This document shows positions 1 to 7,681 of a stretch of 11,113 nucleotides of DNA, one piece after another. Under the pieces are notes generated by a model that was not told the DNA's origin, did not search any database, and was given only the letters and a program-made list of their open reading frames with translations. The stretch's first letter is position 1. Each line of letters begins with the position of its first letter. Source of the DNA: Clostridiaceae bacterium UBA4839 (lineage in GTDB: Bacteria > Bacillota > Clostridia > Clostridiales > Caloramatoraceae); contig DHEX01000088.1 in the NCBI GenBank assembly GCA_002400085.1, forward strand, positions 488 through 11,600, read 5' to 3'. Both the position numbers and the translations under genes were made by a program.

Positions 1-346
1 ACAAGGGTTGTATTGAAATTAGGCAACTGATCTTCTACTTCTTTTTATAAATGGATGAACCTTAACAAGGGTTGTATTGAAATTGAATTCCAGGGGAGCA
101 CCCAGTGCATCCCCTATTGGATGAACCTTAACAAGGGTTGTATTGAAATGCAATATAAGGGAACTTACTGCTCAAATATGGACGATGAACCTTAACAAGG
201 GTTGTATTGAAATTTGGCTACTTCAATTGTAATTGCTTGATTATTGTTACGATGAACCTTAACAAGGGTTGTATTGAAATGGAACTATATAAAGTAATTC
301 ATCATGGATTTGCCCTGATGAACCTTAACAAGGGTTATATTGTAAT
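1..346 (+). CRISPR. CRISPR array, leader-distal end (type III-B associated)
   Basis: The repeat unit is 30 bp, beginning GATGAACCTTAACAAGGG and ending GTATTGAAAT. Copies lie at 1-19 (cut by the window edge), 54-83, 120-149, 184-213, 251-280 and 317-346. The middle four are identical. Five spacers separate them: 20-53 (34 bp), 84-119 (36), 150-183 (34), 214-250 (37) and 281-316 (36). The last repeat has two changes (position 21 G to A, position 27 A to T), the usual mark of the leader-distal end, so the leader and the newest spacers lie left of the window and transcription runs on the + strand. Inside the repeat AACCTT pairs with AGGGTT around an AACA loop, giving a 6-bp hairpin. Cleavage at its 3' side by Cas6 would leave the 8-nt handle ATTGAAAT. 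An 8-T run at 368-375 follows the array. Spacer 2 is much more GC-rich than the rest. Confidence 0.98.
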
Positions 347-798
347 CCAAAACTATAATATTTATTCTTTTTTTTAAGTTATCTATTTATGTAGGTTATT
401 ATATTTTTGCTCTCCATAAAGTTATATCTTATCCAGCTTTTAGTAATAATTTCATCGGTTTAAGGTAGTAAAAAACCCCTCATCCTTAACAAATTTCTTA
501 ATTAAGCTATCAATGTTATTTCCATGAGAGCAAACCTCAATTGCTATTATGGCTGAATAATTTATATAGATTCTATTACTTTGTATGAAAATTAGTTAAG
601 AGATTGAAATAAAATACTTCTTCTTTTGCTGAAGGTTTAAAAGCTTTTGCATCCTGCTAATAAAGGTCAATAGGTTATACTGTCTTATTTTAGAAACAAT
701 AGAGGAATACATATTTTTTTATAGAATAAGTAAGTAAGTGTTATTGGAATGTTTAGAAATTTATGAAATCATTATAAGAATTATGGGGGGCGGATAAA
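347..798. other. Intergenic region between the array and the cmr operon
   Basis: No convincing gene is seen in these 452 bases. They must hold the promoter of the cmr operon, but no good sigma-A site stands out. The best candidate is a weak pair, TTGCTA at 541-546 and TATATA at 563-568, 16 bp apart, which would leave a 5' leader of over 200 nt. The T8 run at 368-375 could help end array transcription, but no dedicated hairpin precedes it. A minus-strand open stretch at 452-595 lacks a start codon and was not called as a gene. The cmr1 ribosome binding site (GGGGGG, 785-790) closes the region. Confidence 0.6.
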
Positions 799-1968
799 TT
801 GAGCATTAGGCAAATTGAATTAAAATGTGAAACTATTACTCCACTTTTTATGTCAGGAGCTGATGGAATGACGCCTGAACTTAGAGCACCATCTATAAAA
901 GCACTTATTAGATATTGGTGGAGGGCAGCTAATGCTGATTTAAATATGGGTACACTGATTGACAATGAAAAAAACATTTTTGGTGGGACGGGGAAGAGAA
1001 TTAAACAAAATGGTGATACGCAAAAGAATAAAGAATATGGAAGAAGTAAAGTAGAAATTAGGGTTAAACACAATATTTCAAATTATGATATTTCTGACAG
1101 CCTATATGGGAATGACATAAAATATAAAATTAAACAAAGTGAGAAAGGTAAGCGTTATAAAGTGCCTATTAAATATGAAGGTATATGCTATTTGTTATAT
1201 TCTACGATATTACCTAATAAAGAGAGAAAATATATAAAAGCAGATACAAATTTTTCAATAGTGCTTACTTTTAATGATAGAGATAAGAAAGATATAAACG
1301 AGTTTTTAAAAGGATTTATTTTCCTTGAATATTTTGGGGCACTTGGGACAAGAAGTCGAAGGGGTGCAGGTTCATTTAGAGTCTTAAGTTTGAATGGAGA
1401 TACAGAATATATTGATAACAATATAAAAGATAATATTGTTATGGATGAAATAGATAATAATGCCGAAGTTATAAAAAGAATTAAAAATATTACAAGGAAT
1501 TTAAAAAAACCAGTTAATGAAAACTATTCCGTACTAAAAGGAAGTAAAATTCTTGTTTTTTATCCAAGGGATACATGGGAAGATGCACTTGAATTTACAG
1601 GAAGTAATTTCAAAAAATTTAGAGGTAAATTTTATCTCTATCCTAATAATGATATTTATAGTCCTGCTAATTTTGGATTACCTATAATGCATAAAAAAAG
1701 AGACAATAAAAGTACAAAAATGGAGGCTGTAAATGAAAAGAATTATAAACAAATTAAAAGAAGATCTTCACCATTAATATTTAAAGTTATCAAAACAGGG
1801 GAAAATATATATTTTCCTGTAATTATATATTTAAATGGTGAATTTTTACCAAAGGGTTGTGTTATAAATAATAATATTAATGATGAAACAAAATATCCAA
1901 ATAGAAATGTTGTTAATGATTTTTTAAATACTTTTAACAGAAATGACTATAAGGAGATGACGATATGA
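799..1968 (+). CDS. cmr1: Cmr1, type III-B RAMP subunit
   Basis: Cmr1 is a RAMP protein (tandem ferredoxin-like folds) that caps the head end of the Cmr ribonucleoprotein, where the 3' part of the crRNA and the target RNA pair. The N-terminus carries the family signature: ITPLFMSGADG (about residues 13-23), then ELRAPSIKALIRYWWRA. A glycine- and arginine-rich loop, GTRSRRGAGSF, lies at residues 183-193 and is typical of RAMP RNA-binding loops. The length, 389 residues, fits the family. The start is a TTG at 799, preceded by GGGGGGCGG at 785-793; no nearby ATG in frame would keep the conserved N-terminus. The rarer start codon may set a low expression level for the first operon gene. The stop overlaps the cmr2 start by four bases (ATGA, 1965-1968), so translation is coupled. 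Confidence 0.95.
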   Translation: MSIRQIELKCETITPLFMSGADGMTPELRAPSIKALIRYWWRAANADLNMGTLIDNEKNIFGGTGKRIKQNGDTQKNKEYGRSKVEIRVKHNISNYDISDSLYGNDIKYKIKQSEKGKRYKVPIKYEGICYLLYSTILPNKERKYIKADTNFSIVLTFNDRDKKDINEFLKGFIFLEYFGALGTRSRRGAGSFRVLSLNGDTEYIDNNIKDNIVMDEIDNNAEVIKRIKNITRNLKKPVNENYSVLKGSKILVFYPRDTWEDALEFTGSNFKKFRGKFYLYPNNDIYSPANFGLPIMHKKRDNKSTKMEAVNEKNYKQIKRRSSPLIFKVIKTGENIYFPVIIYLNGEFLPKGCVINNNINDETKYPNRNVVNDFLNTFNRNDYKEMTI

Positions 1969-3740
1969 AATATCTATTATTATTTACCATAGGACCTGTA
2001 CAAGGATTTATTTCAAAATCAAGGAAAGCTCAGGATTTGTATAACGGCAGTATTATATTATCTGATTTAATTAAATTTTCAATAAGTAAGCTGCCAATGA
2101 ACCCGAAAGTGATATTCCCCAATAATGGCAATCAAAATGATAAGTCTTTTTATCCAAATAGATTTTTAGCTGTAGTTGAAACGGATAATCCAAAAGAAAT
2201 GGGAAAGCAATTAGAAGAGAAAGTTAATGGTTATTTTAAATCTAAAGCTAAATCATTAAAAGATAAATACAATGAGAATATGTCAGAAAGTTTAAAAAAT
2301 AAGTTTAACAAACAAATAAATGATTTTCCTGATATATTTTGGACGATGCTTCCGTATAATGAAAATGATTATAAAAATTCTTATAAAAGAATTGAGCAAA
2401 ATATGGGAGCAATTAAAAATATAAGAGAATTCAGTCAAAATGAAGAAATAGGAAGGAAATGCTCTATTTGTGGAGAAAGGGATGTTATATTTTACAATCC
2501 AAGAAAAAATAATAAACAGAAAGATATTATTCCTAGATACTTAAATGAATTTGTTAAAGTTAAGGATAATATAATTTCAGAGGGTGAAGGGCTTTGCGGT
2601 CTTTGCTTTGTTAAAAGATACTATAAGAAACCAGGGAATAAATCAACTGCAGAAATTGCGGCACTTAATGCTGTGAATAAATTAAATGAAAAAGGTGATT
2701 TATTAAAAGAGTATATAAGTTTTTTTAAGCCTAATGATTTTAACTATGAATTTTTATTTGAAGAAAATTTAACACAAGATATGTTGAAAGAATATGTAAG
2801 AGATAATGACTTTAAAGTTTATTATGAAATTACTGAAAAGTACAAACAAATTATGAGTTCATTAAAAGATGAAAAAATTAAGCTTTCTGGTTATTATGCA
2901 ATTGTTTTGTCAGATGGGGATAGCATGGGTAGCTGGCTTTCTGGAGAAAGAATCAGGGATGATGTAAATTTATTGGATTTTCATAATGAATTATCATGTG
3001 CTTTGCAAAAGTTCGCAAAATATAGTAGTGAATACCTTGATAATTCTGGATATGGCAAGACAATATATACAGGCGGAGAGGATTTTATGGGATTTATCTC
3101 TATTTCAAAACTATTTGAAGTAGAGATGAAACTTAGAAGTAAATTTGATGATTATGTAAATAATCCTTTAAAGGATTATTTTAAAGATAGTAATGACAAT
3201 ATAACATTTTCAGCAGGAATTGTTATAGCACATTATAAAACGCCATTGAATGAAGTTTTGAAAACAGTTAGGGCTATGGAAGAATATGCAAAAGATATTG
3301 ATGATCAAAAGGATGCTTTTTCAATATCAGTTTTAAAACGTAGTGGCGAGATAGTTAAATCGAGATATAAGTGGAAGATGAATGATTATTATATTCTAAA
3401 TAGATTGGATGAAATAATTAAAAGAATTATAGATAGTGAATTTTCGGTAACTTTTATAAATAAATTGCATAATGAATTTTATTTGATTGGAGAAGGTAAT
3501 GATGAAGAAGGATATTTAAATAAAATGATTAAAACAGAATTAGGAAAGCTAATCTCAAGGGCTTGTCTAATAAAAAAAGATGATAATGAGGATAAGAAAG
3601 AATACGAGAATAGAAAAAATGATGCAATAAATAAAATGACTGAAGAAGTTTTTTCGCTATATAGTAAAGATTTTAATAATTTTATTTCAATACTTAGGAT
3701 ATGCGAGTTTTTAATGAGGGAGGGATATTATGTTAATTAA
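1965..3740 (+). CDS. cmr2: Cmr2/Cas10 large subunit, HD-less, GGED palm
   Basis: This is the Cas10 subunit of the Cmr complex, which on target RNA binding makes cyclic oligoadenylates from ATP. The protein is 591 residues and starts directly with FTIGPVQGFISKSRKAQDL, the segment that in longer Cmr2 proteins follows an HD nuclease domain. No HD motif is seen, so the domain is absent and Cas10 DNase activity is not expected. A zinc-binding site is formed by C166/C169 and C211/C214. The palm region shows DGDSMG at 317-322 and GGED at 370-373 in place of the more usual GGDD. Both acidic positions are kept, so cyclase activity is likely. AHYKTPLNEVL, further on, is also typical of Cmr2. AAGGAG at 1951-1956 serves the ATG at 1965. 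The 3' end overlaps cmr3 by 11 bases. HD-less III-B Cas10 proteins are known; the catalytic state of GGED is inferred. Confidence 0.95.
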   Translation: MKYLLLFTIGPVQGFISKSRKAQDLYNGSIILSDLIKFSISKLPMNPKVIFPNNGNQNDKSFYPNRFLAVVETDNPKEMGKQLEEKVNGYFKSKAKSLKDKYNENMSESLKNKFNKQINDFPDIFWTMLPYNENDYKNSYKRIEQNMGAIKNIREFSQNEEIGRKCSICGERDVIFYNPRKNNKQKDIIPRYLNEFVKVKDNIISEGEGLCGLCFVKRYYKKPGNKSTAEIAALNAVNKLNEKGDLLKEYISFFKPNDFNYEFLFEENLTQDMLKEYVRDNDFKVYYEITEKYKQIMSSLKDEKIKLSGYYAIVLSDGDSMGSWLSGERIRDDVNLLDFHNELSCALQKFAKYSSEYLDNSGYGKTIYTGGEDFMGFISISKLFEVEMKLRSKFDDYVNNPLKDYFKDSNDNITFSAGIVIAHYKTPLNEVLKTVRAMEEYAKDIDDQKDAFSISVLKRSGEIVKSRYKWKMNDYYILNRLDEIIKRIIDSEFSVTFINKLHNEFYLIGEGNDEEGYLNKMIKTELGKLISRACLIKKDDNEDKKEYENRKNDAINKMTEEVFSLYSKDFNNFISILRICEFLMREGYYVN

Positions 3741-4830
3741 AATAACACCTTTTGATACACTCTTTTTTAGAGATGGTAAGCCTTTTAATATGGGGGATGA
3801 AACATGGACAGATGGAATTTTTCCTCCCTATCCTTCAGTATTTTATGGAGCTTTAAGAACACTGTATTTTGCAAATCACATTGACGAATTTAAAAAAGTT
3901 AATACAGAAGAGGATCCTACTAAAAATTTGAAAATAAAAAATATTTTTTATAGAATTCACGGATGTAATTTTTATCCTATACCACTTGATTTAGTTGAAA
4001 TTAAAAGTAAAAAGCAAACAAACACACCTGAAAAAGAATATGGAAAAGAATATGAAAGAGAATATGAAGTTGTAAATTTAAAAATTTCAGAGCAAAAAAT
4101 AATAAGCTCAAAAGATGAAAAACTTAATATGCTTTATTATGATGATGAAGTTATGGGATTAGATGATGGTGTGATTTCAAAGGGCGATTTGCATGAATAT
4201 TTAGCTGGGAAATTAGAAAATGCAACTGCTGAGAAAATTTCTGATAATATAAAAAAGGAAAGTAAAATTTCTATAAAAAAGGACAGGTTAAAAGGGAATA
4301 GCGAAGATGGAAAGCTTTACAGATTGGATTTACTTAGGCTCGTTGATTTTGATATATGTGTTGAATTTGAAGGTATTGATATCCCTGACAGGGGATATTT
4401 GAAAATAGGAGGAGAAAATAAGGCAGCATACTACATGAGAATAGATAAATATCCGGGAATAAGTTCAAAATTAAAAGATGGAAAGTTTAAGCTTTATATT
4501 AATACTCCTGCAATATTTAAAAAAGGATGGCTTCCTGAATGGGTTGATTCTAATACTTATGAAGGAAATTTTAAAGGAATAAATTTAAAACTTATAACTG
4601 CAGCAGTTGGAAGATACAATTTAATAGGTGGCTTTAGCATGAAAGATAAAAATGGCTTACCATATCCTAAACCAATGAGAAGGGCTGTACCAGCAGGAAG
4701 TGTTTATTATTTCGAAACGGATGAGAAAGATATGGACAAGATAGTAAATACTTTTAATGGAGTTTCTATCTCGGAATTTGACACTTCAAAAGAAGGTTTT
4801 GGAATATGTTATGTAGGAGGTTGGAAATGA
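3730..4830 (+). CDS. cmr3: Cmr3, type III-B RAMP subunit (Cas5-like)
   Basis: Cmr3 binds the 5' handle of the crRNA and joins Cas10 to the backbone of the complex. The N-terminus LIKITPFDTLFFRDGKPFN, followed by FPPYPSVFYGALRT, is the clear family signature. Further conserved stretches are KIGGENKAAYYMRI (about residue 225 on) and, near the C-terminus, VGRYNLIGGFSMKDKNGLPY with PKPMRRAVPAGSVYYFE. The length of 366 residues is normal. The ATG at 3730 lies inside the end of cmr2 and is served by a GAGGGAGGGA purine run at 3717-3726. Residues about 97-115 are a charged Lys/Glu/Tyr insert encoded by three imperfect 12-bp tandem copies at 4036-4071. The stop codon overlaps the next start (ATGA, 4827-4830), so the CARF nuclease is translated directly behind Cmr3. 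Confidence 0.95.
   Translation: MLIKITPFDTLFFRDGKPFNMGDETWTDGIFPPYPSVFYGALRTLYFANHIDEFKKVNTEEDPTKNLKIKNIFYRIHGCNFYPIPLDLVEIKSKKQTNTPEKEYGKEYEREYEVVNLKISEQKIISSKDEKLNMLYYDDEVMGLDDGVISKGDLHEYLAGKLENATAEKISDNIKKESKISIKKDRLKGNSEDGKLYRLDLLRLVDFDICVEFEGIDIPDRGYLKIGGENKAAYYMRIDKYPGISSKLKDGKFKLYINTPAIFKKGWLPEWVDSNTYEGNFKGINLKLITAAVGRYNLIGGFSMKDKNGLPYPKPMRRAVPAGSVYYFETDEKDMDKIVNTFNGVSISEFDTSKEGFGICYVGGWK
4036..4071 (+). repeat. Short in-frame 12-bp tandem repeat inside cmr3
   Basis: Three imperfect copies of a 12-bp unit beginning GAATATG follow one another at 4036-4047, 4048-4059 and 4060-4071. They encode the pattern EYGK-EYER-EYEV in a charged, probably surface-exposed insertion of Cmr3. The unit length is a multiple of three, so copy-number changes would keep the frame. 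Confidence 0.6.
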
Positions 4831-6296
4831 TGAAAACTATTAGAGTAATTACAACTGTCGGAACATCAATGTTTACAAATTATATGGACAGCAAGGTAGA
4901 AAAGGCATTTAAGGATAATAATGAAGACTATGAAAGTATAAAGAAAGATTTTGATAAAGTTGATATGAGTTTTGAACAATATGATGAAAAAGCAGACCGC
5001 ATAAATAATATGAAAAATATTTTAAATAATCACTGGATGAAGAGAATTTCAAAGTGTGAAGGCGAATGGGGATTTAAGGCAGATGAATATAACTTTGATG
5101 CAAGTGCAGAAATAAAAAGTTTAAATTTAATTCAGCAGAAATATAAAGGAAGCAATTCAATTGTAGAGTTAATTTGCACTGATACAATTTTATCTAAAGT
5201 TTCTGCTGAGCTTATAAAAGAAAATATAAGTAAAATGAATCCTAATATAACCGTTAAGGGTATTCATGTAATCAAAGGGCTACAAATCAATAATTGTCAA
5301 GATTTTAAAAAAATCGGACTTCAAAATTTATATAGTAAATTAGATCAATTAATTAGCATAGATAAAGAGAAAATAGATAAGCATGATGAATATGAATTGA
5401 TTAAAAATAGCAGTGATGCAATTTTAAATGTATCAGGAGGATATAAAGCTTTAATACCATATATATCAATTTACGGTCAACTTTATAATATACCACTATA
5501 TTATATTTATGAAAATAGTGATGAACTTATAATTATAGACAAGCTCCCAGTTGAATTTGATTGGTTTTTTGCCGAGGAAAATTATCCATTTATTAGCGAA
5601 CCAGACCTATATCAAAATAACGCCAAAAAAATTAAAGAGCTTAGGAAGTTAAACATAATTGAAGAAAGGGGAACTAAACTTACAGCAGTAGGAGAATTAT
5701 ATAAAAAGTATATTGAAGAAAATATGCCAATATCAAAAAATATTATGGGATATTTTATGGAATATAAGGTATATGAATACTTAATAAATAATCCTTATAA
5801 AGATTATAAAATAGTTAAACATTCTGTAAGAAAAGATGATAATCCTGAAAATAAATGGATAGGAGAAAGGGAATTTGATTTAGTATTATTTAAGAAAGAA
5901 TATAATTATTCAGATTTTATTGTAGGGGAAGTAAAATCTTATTATCAAGTATATAAGGAAGATAATTATAAAGAATATATTAAACAGCTTAATGGGCAGC
6001 TTGAAAAATTTATAAAGAGTAATAATATTCCAAAAGAATATCATCTTTATATTTATATAACAAAGGGTAAGATCCCAAATAATCAGTTTAAAGAAAATTT
6101 GAAAGAAATAGAATCAATAATAAAGCAAAAATGTGGTTGTAAATTTAAAGTATTCTTAATTAATTTAAACTATGAAGCAAAAGCAGAAGTTAATTTTAAT
6201 GAATCATTAAGAAATATAAATGCAAATCCATATAAATGGATTATGAGCAGCCCATTAAGCGAAAGAGATATTCAAAAGGATTATAAATTTGATTAG
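4827..6296 (+). CDS. CARF-wHTH-PD-(D/E)xK nuclease (Card1/Can2-like architecture)
   Basis: This is an accessory effector expected to sense cyclic oligoadenylate and cut nucleic acid. Residues 1 to about 250 form a CARF domain of the APE2256 type: ITTVGTSMFTNY at 8-19 is the ligand-pocket motif of strand 1, and NVSGGYK at 201-207 is the second pocket motif. A winged-helix-like segment follows at about 265-300. The C-terminal domain has the PD-(D/E)xK nuclease pattern: a helix with E312, then D351 in EREFDL, then E368-V-K370 in VGEVKS. All catalytic positions are present, so the enzyme looks active. The order of domains matches VC1899/Card1/Can2, but it is longer (489 residues) and its CARF motifs differ, so I give no gene name. 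The start chosen is ATG 4827, which overlaps the cmr3 stop and has AGGAGG at 4815-4820; 4830 is also possible, while an ATG at 4806 would place the Shine-Dalgarno inside the gene. Whether it cuts DNA or RNA cannot be read from sequence. Confidence 0.88.
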   Translation: MMKTIRVITTVGTSMFTNYMDSKVEKAFKDNNEDYESIKKDFDKVDMSFEQYDEKADRINNMKNILNNHWMKRISKCEGEWGFKADEYNFDASAEIKSLNLIQQKYKGSNSIVELICTDTILSKVSAELIKENISKMNPNITVKGIHVIKGLQINNCQDFKKIGLQNLYSKLDQLISIDKEKIDKHDEYELIKNSSDAILNVSGGYKALIPYISIYGQLYNIPLYYIYENSDELIIIDKLPVEFDWFFAEENYPFISEPDLYQNNAKKIKELRKLNIIEERGTKLTAVGELYKKYIEENMPISKNIMGYFMEYKVYEYLINNPYKDYKIVKHSVRKDDNPENKWIGEREFDLVLFKKEYNYSDFIVGEVKSYYQVYKEDNYKEYIKQLNGQLEKFIKSNNIPKEYHLYIYITKGKIPNNQFKENLKEIESIIKQKCGCKFKVFLINLNYEAKAEVNFNESLRNINANPYKWIMSSPLSERDIQKDYKFD

Positions 6297-6307
6297 GAGG
6301 TAATCTT

Positions 6308-7252
6308 ATGTATAAAATAGCAAAACCATTTTTTATGATATGTCAAACCCCTATGCATGTAGGAAGCGGAAATGACCTTGGAATTGTTGATTTACCTATT
6401 CAAAGGGAAAAGGAGACAGGTTTTCCTAAGATCGAAGCTTCAAGCTTAAAAGGATCAATTAGAGAAAGCTTTGAAGAAAAGTTTGGACAAGATGATGAAA
6501 ATTTAAATTTTGCATTTGGACCTATTAATAATAATGATTCTTATGCTTCTGCGCTTGGATTTACTGATGCCAGGATACTTCTGTTTCCTATAAAATCAAT
6601 GAAAGGTGTTTATGCTTATATTACTTGTGAAAAAGTATTACATAGATTTTTATTAGATTTAAATTATGCTGGAATAGATAATAAATTTATTATCCCACAA
6701 AAAAATACTGTACCAATTGGTAGCAACTTAATTATAGAAGGGAAAGGTGGCTCAGAAAATGTTTCACTTGAAGAATATACATTTAAAATAAATAAGGATG
6801 ATAAATGTACAGAATTAGACAAATGGCTTTCAAAGAACATTGTTCCTGAAGGTGAGCTTTTCAATTATATGAGGGAAAAAGTTAAAAGGGATATTATTGT
6901 GGTAGATGATAGTGATTTTAGTGATTTTGTTAATCTTTCAACTGAAGTTATAACAAGAACAAAAATAGATTCAAATACTGGTACTGTAGAAGATGGAGCC
7001 CTATTTACAGAAGAATTCTTGCCTGCTGAAGCTATTATGTACTCTTTAGCTTTAGCATCACCAATATTTACCGATGAAAATAAAAAACCTAATATATTTA
7101 AGGTTGAAGAATCAAAAGATAAAGGTAAAAAGGAAGCTCAAAAGGTCATGGATTATTTTATTAAAAACTTAAAAGAAGTCATTCAAATTGGTGGAGATGC
7201 TACTTTAGGCAAGGGTATAACAAGAATAAAGTTTTTTGAACAGGGGGTATAA
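6308..7252 (+). CDS. cmr4: Cmr4, backbone RAMP subunit and target RNase
   Basis: Cmr4 (Cas7-like) forms the repeated backbone of the Cmr filament and cuts target RNA at 6-nt steps. The N-terminus reads MYKIAKPFFMICQTPMHVGS, then GIVDLPIQRE, the family signature. D28 in VDLPIQ corresponds to the aspartate known to be catalytic in archaeal Cmr4, so RNase activity is expected. Around residues 217-240 it carries the conserved TRTKIDSNTGTVEDGALFTE segment, and GGDATLGKGI at 295-304 is the C-terminal glycine-rich loop. The length of 314 residues is normal. AGGAGG at 6295-6300 overlaps the stop of the upstream nuclease gene and lies 7 bases before the ATG. This spacing is unbroken by the inserted nuclease gene, so cmr4 still reads as part of one operon. 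Confidence 0.96.
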   Translation: MYKIAKPFFMICQTPMHVGSGNDLGIVDLPIQREKETGFPKIEASSLKGSIRESFEEKFGQDDENLNFAFGPINNNDSYASALGFTDARILLFPIKSMKGVYAYITCEKVLHRFLLDLNYAGIDNKFIIPQKNTVPIGSNLIIEGKGGSENVSLEEYTFKINKDDKCTELDKWLSKNIVPEGELFNYMREKVKRDIIVVDDSDFSDFVNLSTEVITRTKIDSNTGTVEDGALFTEEFLPAEAIMYSLALASPIFTDENKKPNIFKVEESKDKGKKEAQKVMDYFIKNLKEVIQIGGDATLGKGITRIKFFEQGV

Positions 7253-7254
7253 CA

Positions 7255-7674
7255 ATGAGTGAAAGCATACCAAATTTCGATGAAAGCTTAAAGGGGATTG
7301 AACAGGGTAGAGCTAAATTTGCCTATAAATGTGTTGAAGAAGTTTTAAAAACTGACTATAAATCAGATTACAAGTCCTATGTTAAAAGAGTGCCTATGTT
7401 AATAAAAACTAATGGTCTTGGAGCTACTTACGCCTTTATATTTTCTAAAAAAGATAAAGCAGCATATAAAAAAATATATGATGATACAGTTAGTTGGCTT
7501 AAGCATGAGAATAGAGGATTAATTGATTTACCGGAAAAAGACGGTGAAAAGGGAAACGAGCTTGTTGAAAAAATTATAGAACTTAATTCATCAGAATATA
7601 GAGCAGTTACAATTGAAATACTACTATTTTTTGAATGGCTTAGAAGATTTGCAGAAGGAATGATAAAGGAGTAG
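7255..7674 (+). CDS. cmr5: Cmr5, small subunit
   Basis: Cmr5 is the small helical subunit that lines the belly of the Cmr filament next to the target RNA. The protein has 139 residues and shows the family pattern: GRAKFAYKCVEEV near the N-terminus, SYVKRVPMLIKTNGLGATYA and FIFSKK in the middle, then LLFFEWLRRFAEGM at the C-terminus. No catalytic residues are expected. It starts only two bases after the cmr4 stop; the GGGGG tract at 7243-7247 serves as ribosome binding site. The short distances on both sides fit co-translation at a stoichiometry close to that of Cmr4. Confidence 0.94.
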   Translation: MSESIPNFDESLKGIEQGRAKFAYKCVEEVLKTDYKSDYKSYVKRVPMLIKTNGLGATYAFIFSKKDKAAYKKIYDDTVSWLKHENRGLIDLPEKDGEKGNELVEKIIELNSSEYRAVTIEILLFFEWLRRFAEGMIKE

Positions 7675-7681
7675 ATAGTAT

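Noticed and set aside
478..507. Possible repeat relic containing CCTTAACAA (484-492), and ATTGAAAT at 603-610
   Set aside because: Only about 17 of 30 positions match, and neither site fits the 64-67-bp spacing of the array.
541..568. Promoter TTGCTA-16 bp-TATATA for the cmr operon
   Set aside because: It matches only four of six bases in each box, with a long leader; chance matches are common at this base composition, so it is not listed as a feature.
452..595. Minus-strand open stretch with a protein-like tail (EVCSHGNNIDSLIKKF and on)
   Set aside because: It has no start codon after the upstream stop, no ribosome binding site and no family I recognise; 47 open codons can occur by chance in AT-rich DNA. 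It could be a gene relic, but the support is too weak.
753..1073. Minus-strand frame over the start of cmr1
   Set aside because: It is the antisense shadow of cmr1, with a hydrophobic low-complexity translation and no start signals. The same holds for minus-strand frames at 1188-1421 (cmr1) and 6664-6864 (cmr4).
4806..4826. Upstream ATG for the CARF nuclease
   Set aside because: It would place the AGGAGG ribosome binding site inside the gene and add MLCRRLE before the conserved CARF start; the ATG at 4827 fits better.
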